Positions 8,175 to 16,399 of a stretch of 64,000 nt of DNA are shown in pieces (position 1 is the stretch's first letter; each line of letters starts with the position of its first letter). The notes beneath the pieces were generated by a model, which had not been told where the DNA came from, made no database searches, and was given only the letters and a program-made list of their open reading frames with translations. A program made the translations under genes and the position numbers. Origin of the DNA: JBGQOJ01 sp052119585 (GTDB lineage: Bacteria > Pseudomonadota > Alphaproteobacteria > Rhodobacterales > Rhodobacteraceae); assembly GCF_052119585.1 (NCBI RefSeq), contig NZ_JBGQOJ010000003.1:159434-223433 (forward strand), read 5' to 3'.

Positions 8175-8213
8175 ACGCCCCGCCACCCGAACCCTGGACC
8201 CATGGCGGGGCGT
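8175..8213 (-). promoter_or_regulatory. 11-bp hairpin before the acyltransferase ribosome site
   Basis: The arms ACGCCCCGCCA (8175-8185) and TGGCGGGGCGT (8203-8213) pair perfectly around a 17-base loop. On the minus strand the stem ends a few bases before the AGGGGGCGG ribosome site of the acyltransferase. There is no T-run, so it is not a classical terminator for the upstream oxidoreductase; it may be a 5' UTR structure or a rho-type end. Confidence 0.4.
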
Positions 8214-8263
8214 CTATATCGGTTTAACCGTTCTGCCTAGTCTATATGACAGTCCGGTGACGC

Positions 8264-11200
8264 CTACTCTGCCGCGTGCTTTACCGTCTCGACGCCTGCG
8301 CGAAATTCCGCCAACAAAACCTCTCGCTGCTTTGCCGCGTCGCGCTGGTTCGCATCCTTCACAGGACCGAATCCGCGAATTTTCAGCGGCAGCGCGGCAA
8401 GCGACACGGCCGCGTCCATCCGCGCAGGCGTCAGGTCGCGCAGCACCTCTGCCATATCCGCCTGGTATTGGCGGATCAGCGCACGCTCCATCCTGCGCTC
8501 TGCGGTGTAGCCAAAGGGGTCAAAGGGCGTTCCGCGCAGGCGCTTCATCTTCGCCAGATAGGGGAACAGCCGCATGATCCAGCCGCCAAAGGCGATCTTT
8601 TTTGGCCGCCCGTCTGCGCCTGTCCGGCTGATAAGTGGCGGCGCAAGGTGGAACGACAGCTTCAGATCACCGTCGAATTCCTCGCGCGCTTTGGCTTCGG
8701 TCGATTGCAACAGGCGCGCCACCTCGTATTCGTCCTTGTAGGACAACAGCTTGTGATAGCCCAGCGCGACCGCCTCTTTCAGGCGTGGCGCATCAATGTC
8801 GTCCACCAACCTGCGATACCGTTCGGCCAGCCGCGCCGATTGATACGCCGTCAGATGCGCGATGCGGAACGCGATTGTGTCCTCGATCGTATCCGGCTTT
8901 TCGATTGACACAGGGTTCAACACCTTGTCCGCACGGTCAGGATAAAGCGCCGCCCAGCGCCCCAGTTCAAACGCCCGCGTGTTGCCCTCGACAGCCGCCT
9001 TGTTCAATTCTATTGCACGGATGATCGCCTGATGGGACAGCGGCACCCAGCCCTTCTGCCACGCGGCCCCGAACACCATCATGTTCGAATAGATGGAATC
9101 CCCCAGAAGCGCCTTTGCGAGGCTCGTGGCATCGAACATCTGCAACCGGTCCTGCAACCGCGCCTGAAGCGCAAGGGTCAGCCGGTCCACCGGCAGCTTG
9201 AACTCGGTGTCGCGGGTGAAATCGCCGGTGATGATCTCGTGGCTGTTGACCACCGCGCCCGTCTTGCCGGTTTTCATCAACCCGATGGTCTTGGCACCGG
9301 CACTGACCACCAGATCGCCGCCGATCACCACATCTGCCTCGGCCGTGGCCACACGGATCGCGCTGATGTCGGCGGGGGCATTTGCCAGACGGCAATGGAT
9401 ATGCACCGCGCCGCCCTTTTGCGCCAGACCCGCCATCTCCATCATGCCGGCCCCTTTGCCGTCGATATGCGCGGCCATTGCCATGATCGCGCCGATGGTA
9501 ACAACGCCGGTGCCGCCGACGCCGGTGATCACCACATTATGGGTGCCATGGATCACGGGCAACTCGGGCATCGGCAGATCGGGAATATCAACCCTGACGC
9601 TCGCCTCCTTGCGGATTTTTGCGCCTTCTATGGTGACAAACGACGGGCAGAACCCTTTGACGCAACTGTAATCCTTGTTGCAGGACGACTGGTCGATCGC
9701 CCGCTTGCGGCCCAGCTCCGTCTCTACCGGCACGATGGACACGCAGTTCGACTGCACCCCGCAATCGCCGCAGCCCTCGCAGACATCGGTGTTGATAAAA
9801 ACCCGCTTGTCGGGATCGGGGAAGGTGCCGCGCTTGCGACGTCTGCGCTTTTCGGCGGCACAGGTCTGCACATAGACAATGGCAGACACGCCTTTGAAAT
9901 GGCGGAACTTCTTTTGCACCGCCTCGAAATCCGCCCGCTCGTGGGTTTCCACATCTTTCGGGAACAGGCTCAGATCCGGTGCTTCTTTCTCGTCATAGAC
10001 GACGGCGATGTTGCGCACCCCCATCGCCTTGATTTCCGCCACAATTCGCGGCGCGTCCAGCCCGCCTTCGTTGTGCTGCCCGCCGGTCATCGCGACCGCA
10101 TCATTATACAGGATCTTGTAGGTGATATTGGTGCCCGCCGCCAAAGCCGCCCGAATGGCCAACAGGCCAGAGTGGTTATAGGTGCCGTCCCCGATATTCT
10201 GGAACACATGATCGCGGGTCGAGAAGTTGGACTCCCCCACCCAGTTGGCGCCCTCGCCCCCCATCTGGGTAAAGCCCACGGTCTCTCTGTCCATCCACTG
10301 CACCATATAGTGGCAGCCGATCCCGGCATAGGCGCGCGACCCCTCCGGCACCTTGGTGCTGGAGTTGTGCGGGCACCCCGAACAGAAATACGGCAACCGC
10401 GCCGCGATCTCTGTGGCGTTATCCGATGTCTTGGCCTCGTCCAGCAACCGAAGCGCGGCGGCAAGGCGCTCCGTACCGATCCCCTCGTCCTGCAAGATGC
10501 CGCCGATCTTTTGCGCGATCATCACCGGCTCCAGCGCGAACCGCGTCGGGAACAGCTCTTCCCTGCGGCCCTCCGAATGCTCGTCCCCCTTGTGCCAGCC
10601 GTAAACGCGGCGCCCGTTGCGATCGTCAAAGATCGCCTCTTTGACCTGCACCTCGATCAGCTTGCGCTTTTCCTCGACGACAACGATCAGGTCCAGCCCC
10701 TCGGCCCAATCGTGAAAGCCCGCCATATCCATAGGCCAGACCTGCCCCACCTTGTAGGTGGTGATCCCCAGACGCGTTGCTTCGTCCGCGTCCAGCCCCA
10801 GCAGTTGCATGGCATGCACCAGATCCAGCCAGTTCTTGCCCGCCGCGACAAACCCGATCTTTGCCCCCGCCTTGCCCCATACCCGCTTGTCCATCTTGTT
10901 CGCGCGCGAAAACGCCTCGGCTGCGAAGCGCTTATAGTCGATCATCCGCGCCTCCTGGGCCACGGGCGTGTCGATCAGCCGGATGTTCACCCCACCCTCG
11001 GGCATCGGCACATCGGGCGTCACAAAGCTCATCCTGTCGGCAGAGCCATCGACAACTGCCGTGGCCTCTACCGTGTCCTTCATCGTCTTCAGCCCGACCC
11101 AGACGCCGGCAAAGCGCGACAGGGCAAAGGCATAAAGCCCGTAATCCATGATTTCCTGGACACCGGCGGGCGACACGACCGGCATGTAGGCATCCACCAT

Positions 11201-11686
11201 CGCCCAGTCCGACTGGTGCAACGTGGTCGAGGATTCGCCCGTGTGGTCGTCCCCCATCGCCATCACGACACCGCCGTGTTTTGACGATCCCGCCATATTG
11301 GCGTGGCGCATCACATCGCCGGACCGGTCAACGCCGGGCCCCTTGCCATACCACAGGCCAAAGACACCGTCGTATTTGCCCTCTCCGCGCAGCTCTGCCT
11401 GCTGGCTGCCCCACAGGGCGGTCGCGGCCAGATCCTCGTTCAATCCGGGACTGAAGGTGATCTGCGACGCCTCGAGATCGGCGCGGGCCTGCATCATCTG
11501 CAAATCAACCGCCCCCAGGGGCGAGCCGCGATAGCCTGTCACATATCCTGCGGTATTCAGTCCGGCGGCCACGTCGCGGGCGCGCTGCATCAGCATCAGC
11601 CGCACAAGGGCCTGCGTTCCGTTCAGCAATACCGGCGATTTTTCCAAATCGAACCTGTCATGCAAAGACACATCCTGCCTACTCAT
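8264..11686 (-). CDS. Indolepyruvate ferredoxin oxidoreductase, fused IorA-IorB type
   Basis: A 1,140-residue single-chain 2-oxoacid:ferredoxin oxidoreductase. It decarboxylates aryl or branched 2-oxoacids such as indolepyruvate to acyl-CoA using thiamine diphosphate and passes electrons to ferredoxin. Order of domains: N-terminal pyrimidine-binding part; CSGCPHNSSTK near residue 420 and GDGTYNHSG near 490 (TPP domain); a cysteine-rich segment (CEGCGDCGVQSNC, then CNKDYSCVKGFCPS) near 635-675 that fits an iron-sulphur site; and the gamma domain (GVGGTGVVTIGAI) near 715. The start has a strong GGGAGGTG site. A LysR gene is divergent, and a perfect inverted repeat lies in the shared promoter region. 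Confidence 0.93.
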   Translation of the reverse strand: MSRQDVSLHDRFDLEKSPVLLNGTQALVRLMLMQRARDVAAGLNTAGYVTGYRGSPLGAVDLQMMQARADLEASQITFSPGLNEDLAATALWGSQQAELRGEGKYDGVFGLWYGKGPGVDRSGDVMRHANMAGSSKHGGVVMAMGDDHTGESSTTLHQSDWAMVDAYMPVVSPAGVQEIMDYGLYAFALSRFAGVWVGLKTMKDTVEATAVVDGSADRMSFVTPDVPMPEGGVNIRLIDTPVAQEARMIDYKRFAAEAFSRANKMDKRVWGKAGAKIGFVAAGKNWLDLVHAMQLLGLDADEATRLGITTYKVGQVWPMDMAGFHDWAEGLDLIVVVEEKRKLIEVQVKEAIFDDRNGRRVYGWHKGDEHSEGRREELFPTRFALEPVMIAQKIGGILQDEGIGTERLAAALRLLDEAKTSDNATEIAARLPYFCSGCPHNSSTKVPEGSRAYAGIGCHYMVQWMDRETVGFTQMGGEGANWVGESNFSTRDHVFQNIGDGTYNHSGLLAIRAALAAGTNITYKILYNDAVAMTGGQHNEGGLDAPRIVAEIKAMGVRNIAVVYDEKEAPDLSLFPKDVETHERADFEAVQKKFRHFKGVSAIVYVQTCAAEKRRRRKRGTFPDPDKRVFINTDVCEGCGDCGVQSNCVSIVPVETELGRKRAIDQSSCNKDYSCVKGFCPSFVTIEGAKIRKEASVRVDIPDLPMPELPVIHGTHNVVITGVGGTGVVTIGAIMAMAAHIDGKGAGMMEMAGLAQKGGAVHIHCRLANAPADISAIRVATAEADVVIGGDLVVSAGAKTIGLMKTGKTGAVVNSHEIITGDFTRDTEFKLPVDRLTLALQARLQDRLQMFDATSLAKALLGDSIYSNMMVFGAAWQKGWVPLSHQAIIRAIELNKAAVEGNTRAFELGRWAALYPDRADKVLNPVSIEKPDTIEDTIAFRIAHLTAYQSARLAERYRRLVDDIDAPRLKEAVALGYHKLLSYKDEYEVARLLQSTEAKAREEFDGDLKLSFHLAPPLISRTGADGRPKKIAFGGWIMRLFPYLAKMKRLRGTPFDPFGYTAERRMERALIRQYQADMAEVLRDLTPARMDAAVSLAALPLKIRGFGPVKDANQRDAAKQREVLLAEFRAGVETVKHAAE

Positions 11687-11722
11687 TGCGCACCTCCCTA
11701 CGTAATCAGCCTGAAATCAGTA

Positions 11723-11743
11723 TAGGTCAAAACAACTGACCTA
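11723..11743. promoter_or_regulatory. Inverted repeat TAGGTCA-N7-TGACCTA in the ior/LysR intergenic region
   Basis: Two perfect 7-bp arms separated by seven bases lie 37-57 bp upstream of the oxidoreductase start. This is an operator-like symmetry at promoter distance. It could bind the divergent LysR protein, whose family prefers T-N11-A sites, or an unrelated GntR- or Lrp-type regulator. Confidence 0.5.
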
Positions 11744-11843
11744 CAAATCAATTCTGCGGGACAAAGTCCGTTTGCCTTTGCACACCGCGATCCGATAAGA
11801 AAACGTCATGTTAGCGTAGCGATTTTATGTGATATGGGACAAT

Positions 11844-12764
11844 ATGGACTGGGATAAGCTAAGAATATTTCATGCGGTCGCGGACGCGGGCAGCCTGACG
11901 GCGGCCGGTGACACCCTGCACCTGTCCCAATCTGCGGTCAGCCGACAGATCAGGGCGCTGGAAGAATCACTGAACACAACGCTGTTCCACCGCCATGCCC
12001 GCGGATTGATTCTGACCGAACAGGGCGAATTGCTGTTTGATGCGACCAATGCCATGGTCAGACGCCTTGATACCGCCGCCGCCCGCATCCGCGACAGCGA
12101 GGAGGAGGTGTTCGGCGAATTGCGCGTCACCACCACCACCGCTTTCGGCACCCTGTGGCTGGTGCCCCGACTGCCCGCGCTTTATGCGAAATACCCCGAC
12201 CTCAAGATCGACCTGATGCTGGAAGAGCGGGTTCTTGACCTGCCCATGCGCGAGGCCGACGTCGCCATTCGCATGAAAGAACCATCGCAGGCCGACCTGA
12301 TCCGCCGCAAACTGATGAATATCCAGATGCGCCTCTACGCCACGCCCGAATATCTGGAGGCAAACGGCACCATCCAGACCATGAGCGATATCTCGACCCA
12401 CCGCCTGATTTGCCAGAACATCGGCAGCGCGCAGGTCGCTGCGGGTGCGTCCCTTGTGCAACAGATCCTATCCTATGATGTCCGGTCCACCCTGACGGTG
12501 AACAACTACTTCGGCGTGTTGCAGGCTGTTCTCAGTCATCTCGGAATCGGTGTCCTGCCCGACTACGTAACAGAGGATTTCCCGCAACTGGTCCGGCTTT
12601 TGCCAGATACAGAAAGTAACGAAGTGCCTGTTTTTCTGGCATATCCCGAGGAATTGCGCCAATCAAAGCGCATTGCAGCGTTTCGCGACTTCGTAACCGA
12701 AGAAATAATTGCACGACGTAAAAAGTTGCGTGACGATCAGGCCAACGAACAAGCAAACGGGTGA
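11844..12764 (+). CDS. LysR-family transcriptional regulator, divergent from the indolepyruvate oxidoreductase
   Basis: A 306-residue LysR regulator. The winged helix-turn-helix is clear at residues 1-60 (LRIFHAVADAGSLTAAGDTL, then LSQSAVSRQIRALEESL). The effector domain follows (TTTAFGTLWLVPRLPALYAKYPDLKIDLML). I prefer the ATG at 11844; a GTG at 11829 adds five residues. It is transcribed away from the indolepyruvate oxidoreductase over a 157-bp gap, the standard position for a regulator of its neighbour; that link is inference. The effector is unknown. Confidence 0.9.
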   Translation: MDWDKLRIFHAVADAGSLTAAGDTLHLSQSAVSRQIRALEESLNTTLFHRHARGLILTEQGELLFDATNAMVRRLDTAAARIRDSEEEVFGELRVTTTTAFGTLWLVPRLPALYAKYPDLKIDLMLEERVLDLPMREADVAIRMKEPSQADLIRRKLMNIQMRLYATPEYLEANGTIQTMSDISTHRLICQNIGSAQVAAGASLVQQILSYDVRSTLTVNNYFGVLQAVLSHLGIGVLPDYVTEDFPQLVRLLPDTESNEVPVFLAYPEELRQSKRIAAFRDFVTEEIIARRKKLRDDQANEQANG

Positions 12765-12773
12765 CGCGGCGCA

Positions 12774-12794
12774 GCTATGCATGAATTGCATAGC
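12774..12794. promoter_or_regulatory. 8-bp inverted repeat after the LysR gene
   Basis: GCTATGCA and TGCATAGC are perfect arms with a 5-base spacer (TGAAT), starting ten bases after the LysR stop. A further GCTATGC copy follows at once (12796-12802), so alternative pairings are possible. It could be a factor-dependent terminator for the LysR gene or an operator for the candidate RNA and purL downstream; no T-run follows. Confidence 0.4.
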
Positions 12795-12849
12795 GGCTAT
12801 GCTGCGCTTGCGGCGAATTGCGCCTTGATCGAACGGGGAACACAGCCTA

Positions 12850-12938
12850 GTTCAAATGGCGAAGGTGAGACGCAGATGCGCCTCCTTTCATACCTCCCTG
12901 TTGGACTTTAGGCCGAGCTTTGTCTCGGCCTCTTTTTT
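12850..12938 (+). ncRNA. Candidate small RNA or purL leader ending in an intrinsic terminator
   Basis: The stretch holds a first hairpin (AAGGTGAGACGC pairing with GCGCCTCCTTT around an AGAT loop, with small bulges), then a single-stranded CATACCTCCCTG, then a strong terminator. It contains two pyrimidine-rich anti-Shine-Dalgarno-like blocks, CCTCC and CCTCCC, reminiscent of Rhodobacterales stress RNAs with CCUCCUCCC loops. An 11-codon reading frame (MRLLSYLPVGL, stop) also lies inside, so a leader-peptide attenuator is an alternative. No promoter was firmly identified. Confidence 0.4.
12910..12938 (+). terminator. Intrinsic terminator upstream of purL
   Basis: AGGCCGAG (12910-12917) pairs perfectly with CTCGGCCT (12924-12931) around CTTTGT, followed by a run of seven T. 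It lies about 100 bases before the purL start, where no upstream protein gene needs it, so it ends or attenuates a short leader transcript. Confidence 0.75.
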
Positions 12939-13040
12939 TGTCCAACGCCTTTTTGCAATGATGATGATATGGCATTGGGTCTTCCCCCGAACCGGCCCTT
13001 GGCTTATGAGATGCGCCAAGATGTAAAGGGATGCTCTCAC

Positions 13041-15203
13041 ATGCAAGAACTAGCAATCACCGAAGACCTTATCGCAGCGCACGGCCTGAAGCCGGATGAA
13101 TACGCGCGGATCCTCGAGATCATCGGTCGTGAGCCGACCTTTACGGAACTTGGCATCTTCTCTGCCATGTGGAACGAGCATTGTTCCTACAAGTCGTCGA
13201 AGAAATGGTTGCGCACCCTGCCCACCACCGGCCCACAGGTCATCTGCGGCCCCGGCGAAAACGCGGGCGTCGTCGATATCGGCGACGGTCAGGCTATCGT
13301 ATTCAAGATGGAATCGCACAACCACCCCTCCTACATCGAACCCTATCAGGGCGCGGCAACAGGCGTCGGCGGCATCCTGCGCGATGTCTTCACCATGGGC
13401 GCGCGCCCCATCGCCGCGATGAACTCTTTGTCGTTCGGCGAACCCTCACACCCCAAGACCCGCCAGCTGGTCAACGGGGTCGTCGCGGGCGTCGGCGGCT
13501 ATGGCAACTGCTTTGGCGTGCCCAATGTCGGCGGCGAAGTCCGCTTTCATGCGGCCTATAACGGCAACTGTCTGGTCAACGCCTTTGCCGCCGGTCTGGC
13601 CGATGCCGACAAAATCTTCTATTCGGCGGCCTCGGGCGTCGGTATGCCCGTTGTCTATCTCGGGGCCAAAACCGGCCGTGACGGGGTTGGCGGCGCCACG
13701 ATGGCCTCTGCCGAATTCGACGATACCATCGAGGAAAAGCGGCCCACAGTGCAGGTCGGTGACCCCTTCACCGAAAAGCGCCTGATGGAGGCGACGCTGG
13801 AACTGATGAAAACCGGCGCCGTGATCTCGATTCAGGACATGGGCGCCGCCGGTCTGACTTGCTCTGCGGTGGAAATGGGCGACAAGGGCAATCTGGGCGT
13901 GCGTCTGAACCTTGACGATGTGCCCGTGCGCGAAACTCACATGACCGCCTACGAGATGATGCTGTCCGAAAGCCAGGAGCGGATGCTCATGGTCCTCAAC
14001 CCCGCCCTGGAGGCAGAGGCAAAAGCCGTGTTCGACAAATGGGATCTCGACTTTGCCATCGTCGGCGAAACCATCGCCGAAGACCGCTTTATCATCATGC
14101 ACGGCAATCAGGTAAAGGCCGACCTGCCGCTGAAGGCGCTGTCGGGCACCGCCCCTGAATATGACCGCCCATGGGTCGAAACACCGCCCGCAGGCGATCT
14201 GGCCCCGGTGCCGGAAATCGACGCGGTTGATGGTTTGCGCGCGCTGATTTCCTCGCCCAACTACGCCGCCAAGAACTGGGTGTTCGAACAGTATGACCAC
14301 ATGGTAATGGCCGACACCGTGCGCGCGCCCGGCGTCGGCGCGGGCATCGTGCGCATCCACGGCACCCCAAAGGCCGTCGCCTTTACCAGCGACGTGACCC
14401 CGCGCTACGTCAAGGCAAACCCCTTCGAGGGCGGCAAACAGGCCGTGGCGGAGGCATATCGCAACCTGATCGCCGTCGGCGCGCGCCCGCTTGCCACGAC
14501 CGACAACCTGAACTTCGGCAACCCCGAAAAGCCGGTCATCATGGGTCAGTTCGTCGGCGCGATCAAAGGCATAGGTCAGGCGGTCACCGCGCTCGACATG
14601 CCCATCGTGTCGGGCAACGTGTCGCTTTACAATGAAACCGACGGTACCGGCATCCTGCCCACCCCCACCATCGGCGCAATCGGCCTATTGGACAACATCG
14701 ACACCGACCTGATCTCTGGCCTGCCGAAAAACGGCGATCTGGCGATCATGATCGGCGAGACACTGGGCCACCTTGGCCAGTCCGCCCTTCTGGCAGAGGT
14801 GTTCAACCGCGAAGACGGCGACGCACCGCATGTCGATCTGGACGCCGAACGCAAGCATGGCGACTTCATCCTCGCCAATCGCACGCTTTTTTCCGCCTGC
14901 ACCGACCTGTCGGATGGCGGCCTCGCACTGGCCGCCTTCGAGATGGCCGAGGCCGCGGGCATCGGCCTCCACATGGAACCCGCCACCACCGCGCAGTATT
15001 TCGGCGAGGATCAGGCCCGCTATCTGGTCGCCTGCACTTTCGATCAGGCCGAGGCGCTGATGGTCGCCGCAAGCGCCGCTGGCGTGCCCGCATCGACCGT
15101 CGGCCGGTTCACTGGCCATACGGTCAAGCTGGGCACCTCCGAGGCGCCTATGGCAGAGCTGTCGCAGATCTTCCGCAGCTCTTTCGCCGCAACCGTCGCC
15201 TGA
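13041..15203 (+). CDS. purL: Phosphoribosylformylglycinamidine synthase, large subunit
   Basis: A 720-residue small-type PurL, the synthetase subunit that converts FGAR, glutamine-derived ammonia and ATP to FGAM in purine synthesis with PurQ and PurS. Visible landmarks: WNEHCSYKSSKKWL near residue 46, the ATP/Mg segment VVDIGDGQAIVFKMESHNHP near 80-99, GVGGILRDVFTMGARP near 110, and the second-half repeats NFGNPEKP and ACTDLSDGGLALAAFEMAEA. I chose the ATG at 13041 (MQELAITEDL) with AAAGGG upstream; the longer frame from 12969 adds 24 residues over the leader. bolA and grxD follow in the same direction. Confidence 0.97.
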   Translation: MQELAITEDLIAAHGLKPDEYARILEIIGREPTFTELGIFSAMWNEHCSYKSSKKWLRTLPTTGPQVICGPGENAGVVDIGDGQAIVFKMESHNHPSYIEPYQGAATGVGGILRDVFTMGARPIAAMNSLSFGEPSHPKTRQLVNGVVAGVGGYGNCFGVPNVGGEVRFHAAYNGNCLVNAFAAGLADADKIFYSAASGVGMPVVYLGAKTGRDGVGGATMASAEFDDTIEEKRPTVQVGDPFTEKRLMEATLELMKTGAVISIQDMGAAGLTCSAVEMGDKGNLGVRLNLDDVPVRETHMTAYEMMLSESQERMLMVLNPALEAEAKAVFDKWDLDFAIVGETIAEDRFIIMHGNQVKADLPLKALSGTAPEYDRPWVETPPAGDLAPVPEIDAVDGLRALISSPNYAAKNWVFEQYDHMVMADTVRAPGVGAGIVRIHGTPKAVAFTSDVTPRYVKANPFEGGKQAVAEAYRNLIAVGARPLATTDNLNFGNPEKPVIMGQFVGAIKGIGQAVTALDMPIVSGNVSLYNETDGTGILPTPTIGAIGLLDNIDTDLISGLPKNGDLAIMIGETLGHLGQSALLAEVFNREDGDAPHVDLDAERKHGDFILANRTLFSACTDLSDGGLALAAFEMAEAAGIGLHMEPATTAQYFGEDQARYLVACTFDQAEALMVAASAAGVPASTVGRFTGHTVKLGTSEAPMAELSQIFRSSFAATVA

Positions 15204-15265
15204 CCTTGCAGGACGGCCCGCGCCGCCCTACATTTCTGTGACAGTACCAAAGGACATATGCACCC

Positions 15266-15508
15266 ATGGCGATTGAAGCCCACGACATAGAGGCCCTGAT
15301 CCGCGAAAGTTTTCCTGACGCGAAGATCGCGATCACCGATCTGGCAGGCGACGGAAACCACTACGCGGCAGAGGTGATCGACGCCTCGTTCAAAGGCATG
15401 AACCGCGTCCAGCAACAACGTGCGGTCTATGCCGCGCTCAAGGGGAAAATGGATGGCGCCAATGGCGAACTCCATGCCCTGGCCCTGACAACCAAAGCAC
15501 CGGAGTAA
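15266..15508 (+). CDS. BolA/IbaG-family iron metabolism protein
   Basis: An 80-residue BolA-fold protein with the conserved GDGNHYAAEVID segment (residues 28-39) and the helix-loop FKGMNRVQQQRAVYAAL. BolA proteins bind a [2Fe-2S] cluster jointly with CGFS monothiol glutaredoxins, and here the glutaredoxin gene follows three bases later, which supports that partnership. The conserved histidine at about residue 32 (GNHY) is the usual cluster ligand. AAAGGA stands upstream of the ATG at 15266. Confidence 0.92.
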   Translation: MAIEAHDIEALIRESFPDAKIAITDLAGDGNHYAAEVIDASFKGMNRVQQQRAVYAALKGKMDGANGELHALALTTKAPE

Positions 15509-15511
15509 ACC

Positions 15512-15874
15512 ATGACCGACGCAACCGATACGATCAAGGCAACCGTCACCAATAACGACGTCGTTCTGTTCATGAAGGGCACCAAGACAATGCCGCAGTG
15601 CGGCTTCTCGTCCAAGGTCGCCGGTGTTCTGAACTATATGGGCGTGGAATTCGCCGATGTGAACGTTCTGGCCGATGCCGACATCCGTCAGGGCATCAAG
15701 GATTTCTCGGACTGGCCGACGATCCCCCAGCTTTACGTCAAAGGGGAATTCATCGGCGGCTGTGACATCATCACCGAAATGACCCTGTCGGGCGAACTGG
15801 ACGCGCTGTTCGAACAGCAAGGCGTCGCCTACGACAAGGTCGCCGCCGACAAGATCCGCGAAGCAAACGCTTGA
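15512..15874 (+). CDS. grxD: Monothiol glutaredoxin, Grx4/GrxD family
   Basis: A 120-residue glutaredoxin with the monothiol CGFS active site (C30-G-F-S) and the family's MKGTKTMPQCGFS context. The downstream WPTIPQLYVKGEFIGGCDI gives the cis-proline TIP and the glutathione-binding GGCD. These proteins assemble and deliver [2Fe-2S] clusters with glutathione, normally with BolA. The start overlaps the bolA tail region: GGAG of the last bolA codons serves as ribosome site, so the two genes are expressed together. Confidence 0.96.
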   Translation: MTDATDTIKATVTNNDVVLFMKGTKTMPQCGFSSKVAGVLNYMGVEFADVNVLADADIRQGIKDFSDWPTIPQLYVKGEFIGGCDIITEMTLSGELDALFEQQGVAYDKVAADKIREANA

Positions 15875-15882
15875 ACGTGGCT

Positions 15883-15918
15883 CCGCCTCCGGCGGGGATA
15901 TTTCAAGAACAAAGAAAG
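15883..15918 (+). repeat. Dispersed intergenic repeat, copy A (plus orientation)
   Basis: CCGCC-TCC-GGCGG forms a short hairpin, followed by GGGATATTTCAAGAACAAAG. Related copies lie at 15960-15986, 55694-55725, 61312-61335 and 61374-61404, all in spaces just after gene ends. Here it follows grxD directly. Confidence 0.6.
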
Positions 15919-15919
15919 A

Positions 15920-15952
15920 AAGGGCCCCTTCCGCATCCGGACAGGGGCCCTT
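15920..15952. terminator. Bidirectional terminator between grxD and zapA
   Basis: AAGGGCCCCT (15920-15929) pairs with AGGGGCCCTT (15943-15952); the loop itself contains a small TCCG/CGGA stem. The genes on both sides converge on it (grxD from the left, zapA from the right). The T-run is weak on both strands. Confidence 0.7.
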
Positions 15953-15959
15953 CTCTTGT

Positions 15960-15986
15960 CATTCTTCTCGGCAAAAATACTCAAAA
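15960..15986 (-). repeat. Dispersed intergenic repeat, copy B (minus orientation)
   Basis: Read on the minus strand, GAGTATTTTTGCCGAGAAGA resembles the GATATTTnnnAGAACAAAGA core of the other copies. It sits opposite copy A across the terminator, giving an inverted pair that flanks the convergent gene ends. Confidence 0.45.
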
Positions 15987-16000
15987 AACACGGGCAGGGA

Positions 16001-16399
16001 TCAACCTGCCTTCAACCGGTCTTCCATCGCTTCGGCCAAAGCCTCGGCACGGGCCGCGATTTCCGCCATCGTGTCGGTGACGACATCAGGGATCACCGCT
16101 ACTTCGATCCGTTCCGGCGCGGGGGCGGGACGGTTCCGAAGCTCTTCGATCAACTGTGCCTGCGCTGTCAGTTTTGCCTCGAACTGGCGCAACTGCTCTT
16201 CCAGTCCGGCGGTCTTATCCGCCAGCATCAGCCCCGACATCAACAACATCCGCGCTTCGGGGATGCGGCCGACCTGTTTCAGCAGGACATCCGCCTCTAC
16301 ATCCAGAAGCTTGGCTGCGGAATGCAGGAAATGCTCTTCGCCATCCTGACAGGCGACCGAAAACGTCCGCCCCCCGATGTGAATATCGACGTCAGCCAT
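16001..16399 (-). CDS. zapA: Cell division protein ZapA
   Basis: A 132-residue ZapA: N-terminal globular part beginning MADVDIHIGGRTFSVACQDG, then a long coiled coil from about residue 50 to 95 (LLMSGLMLADKTAGLEEQLR and following). ZapA binds and bundles FtsZ filaments at the division site. The C-terminal extension (IPDVVTDTMAEIAARAEALA) is longer than the E. coli protein's. It overlaps by one base (TAATG) the stop of the upstream coiled-coil gene, so the two are translated together. Confidence 0.9.
   Translation of the reverse strand: MADVDIHIGGRTFSVACQDGEEHFLHSAAKLLDVEADVLLKQVGRIPEARMLLMSGLMLADKTAGLEEQLRQFEAKLTAQAQLIEELRNRPAPAPERIEVAVIPDVVTDTMAEIAARAEALAEAMEDRLKAG

Noticed and set aside
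9032..11284. 750-codon open frame antisense to the indolepyruvate oxidoreductase
   Set aside because: It is histidine-, arginine- and proline-rich, has no ribosome site or family-like motif, and mirrors the codon bias of the real gene.
12969..13040. Longer purL start
   Set aside because: The extra 24 residues have no family resemblance and would lie over the leader region; ATG 13041 has a ribosome site.
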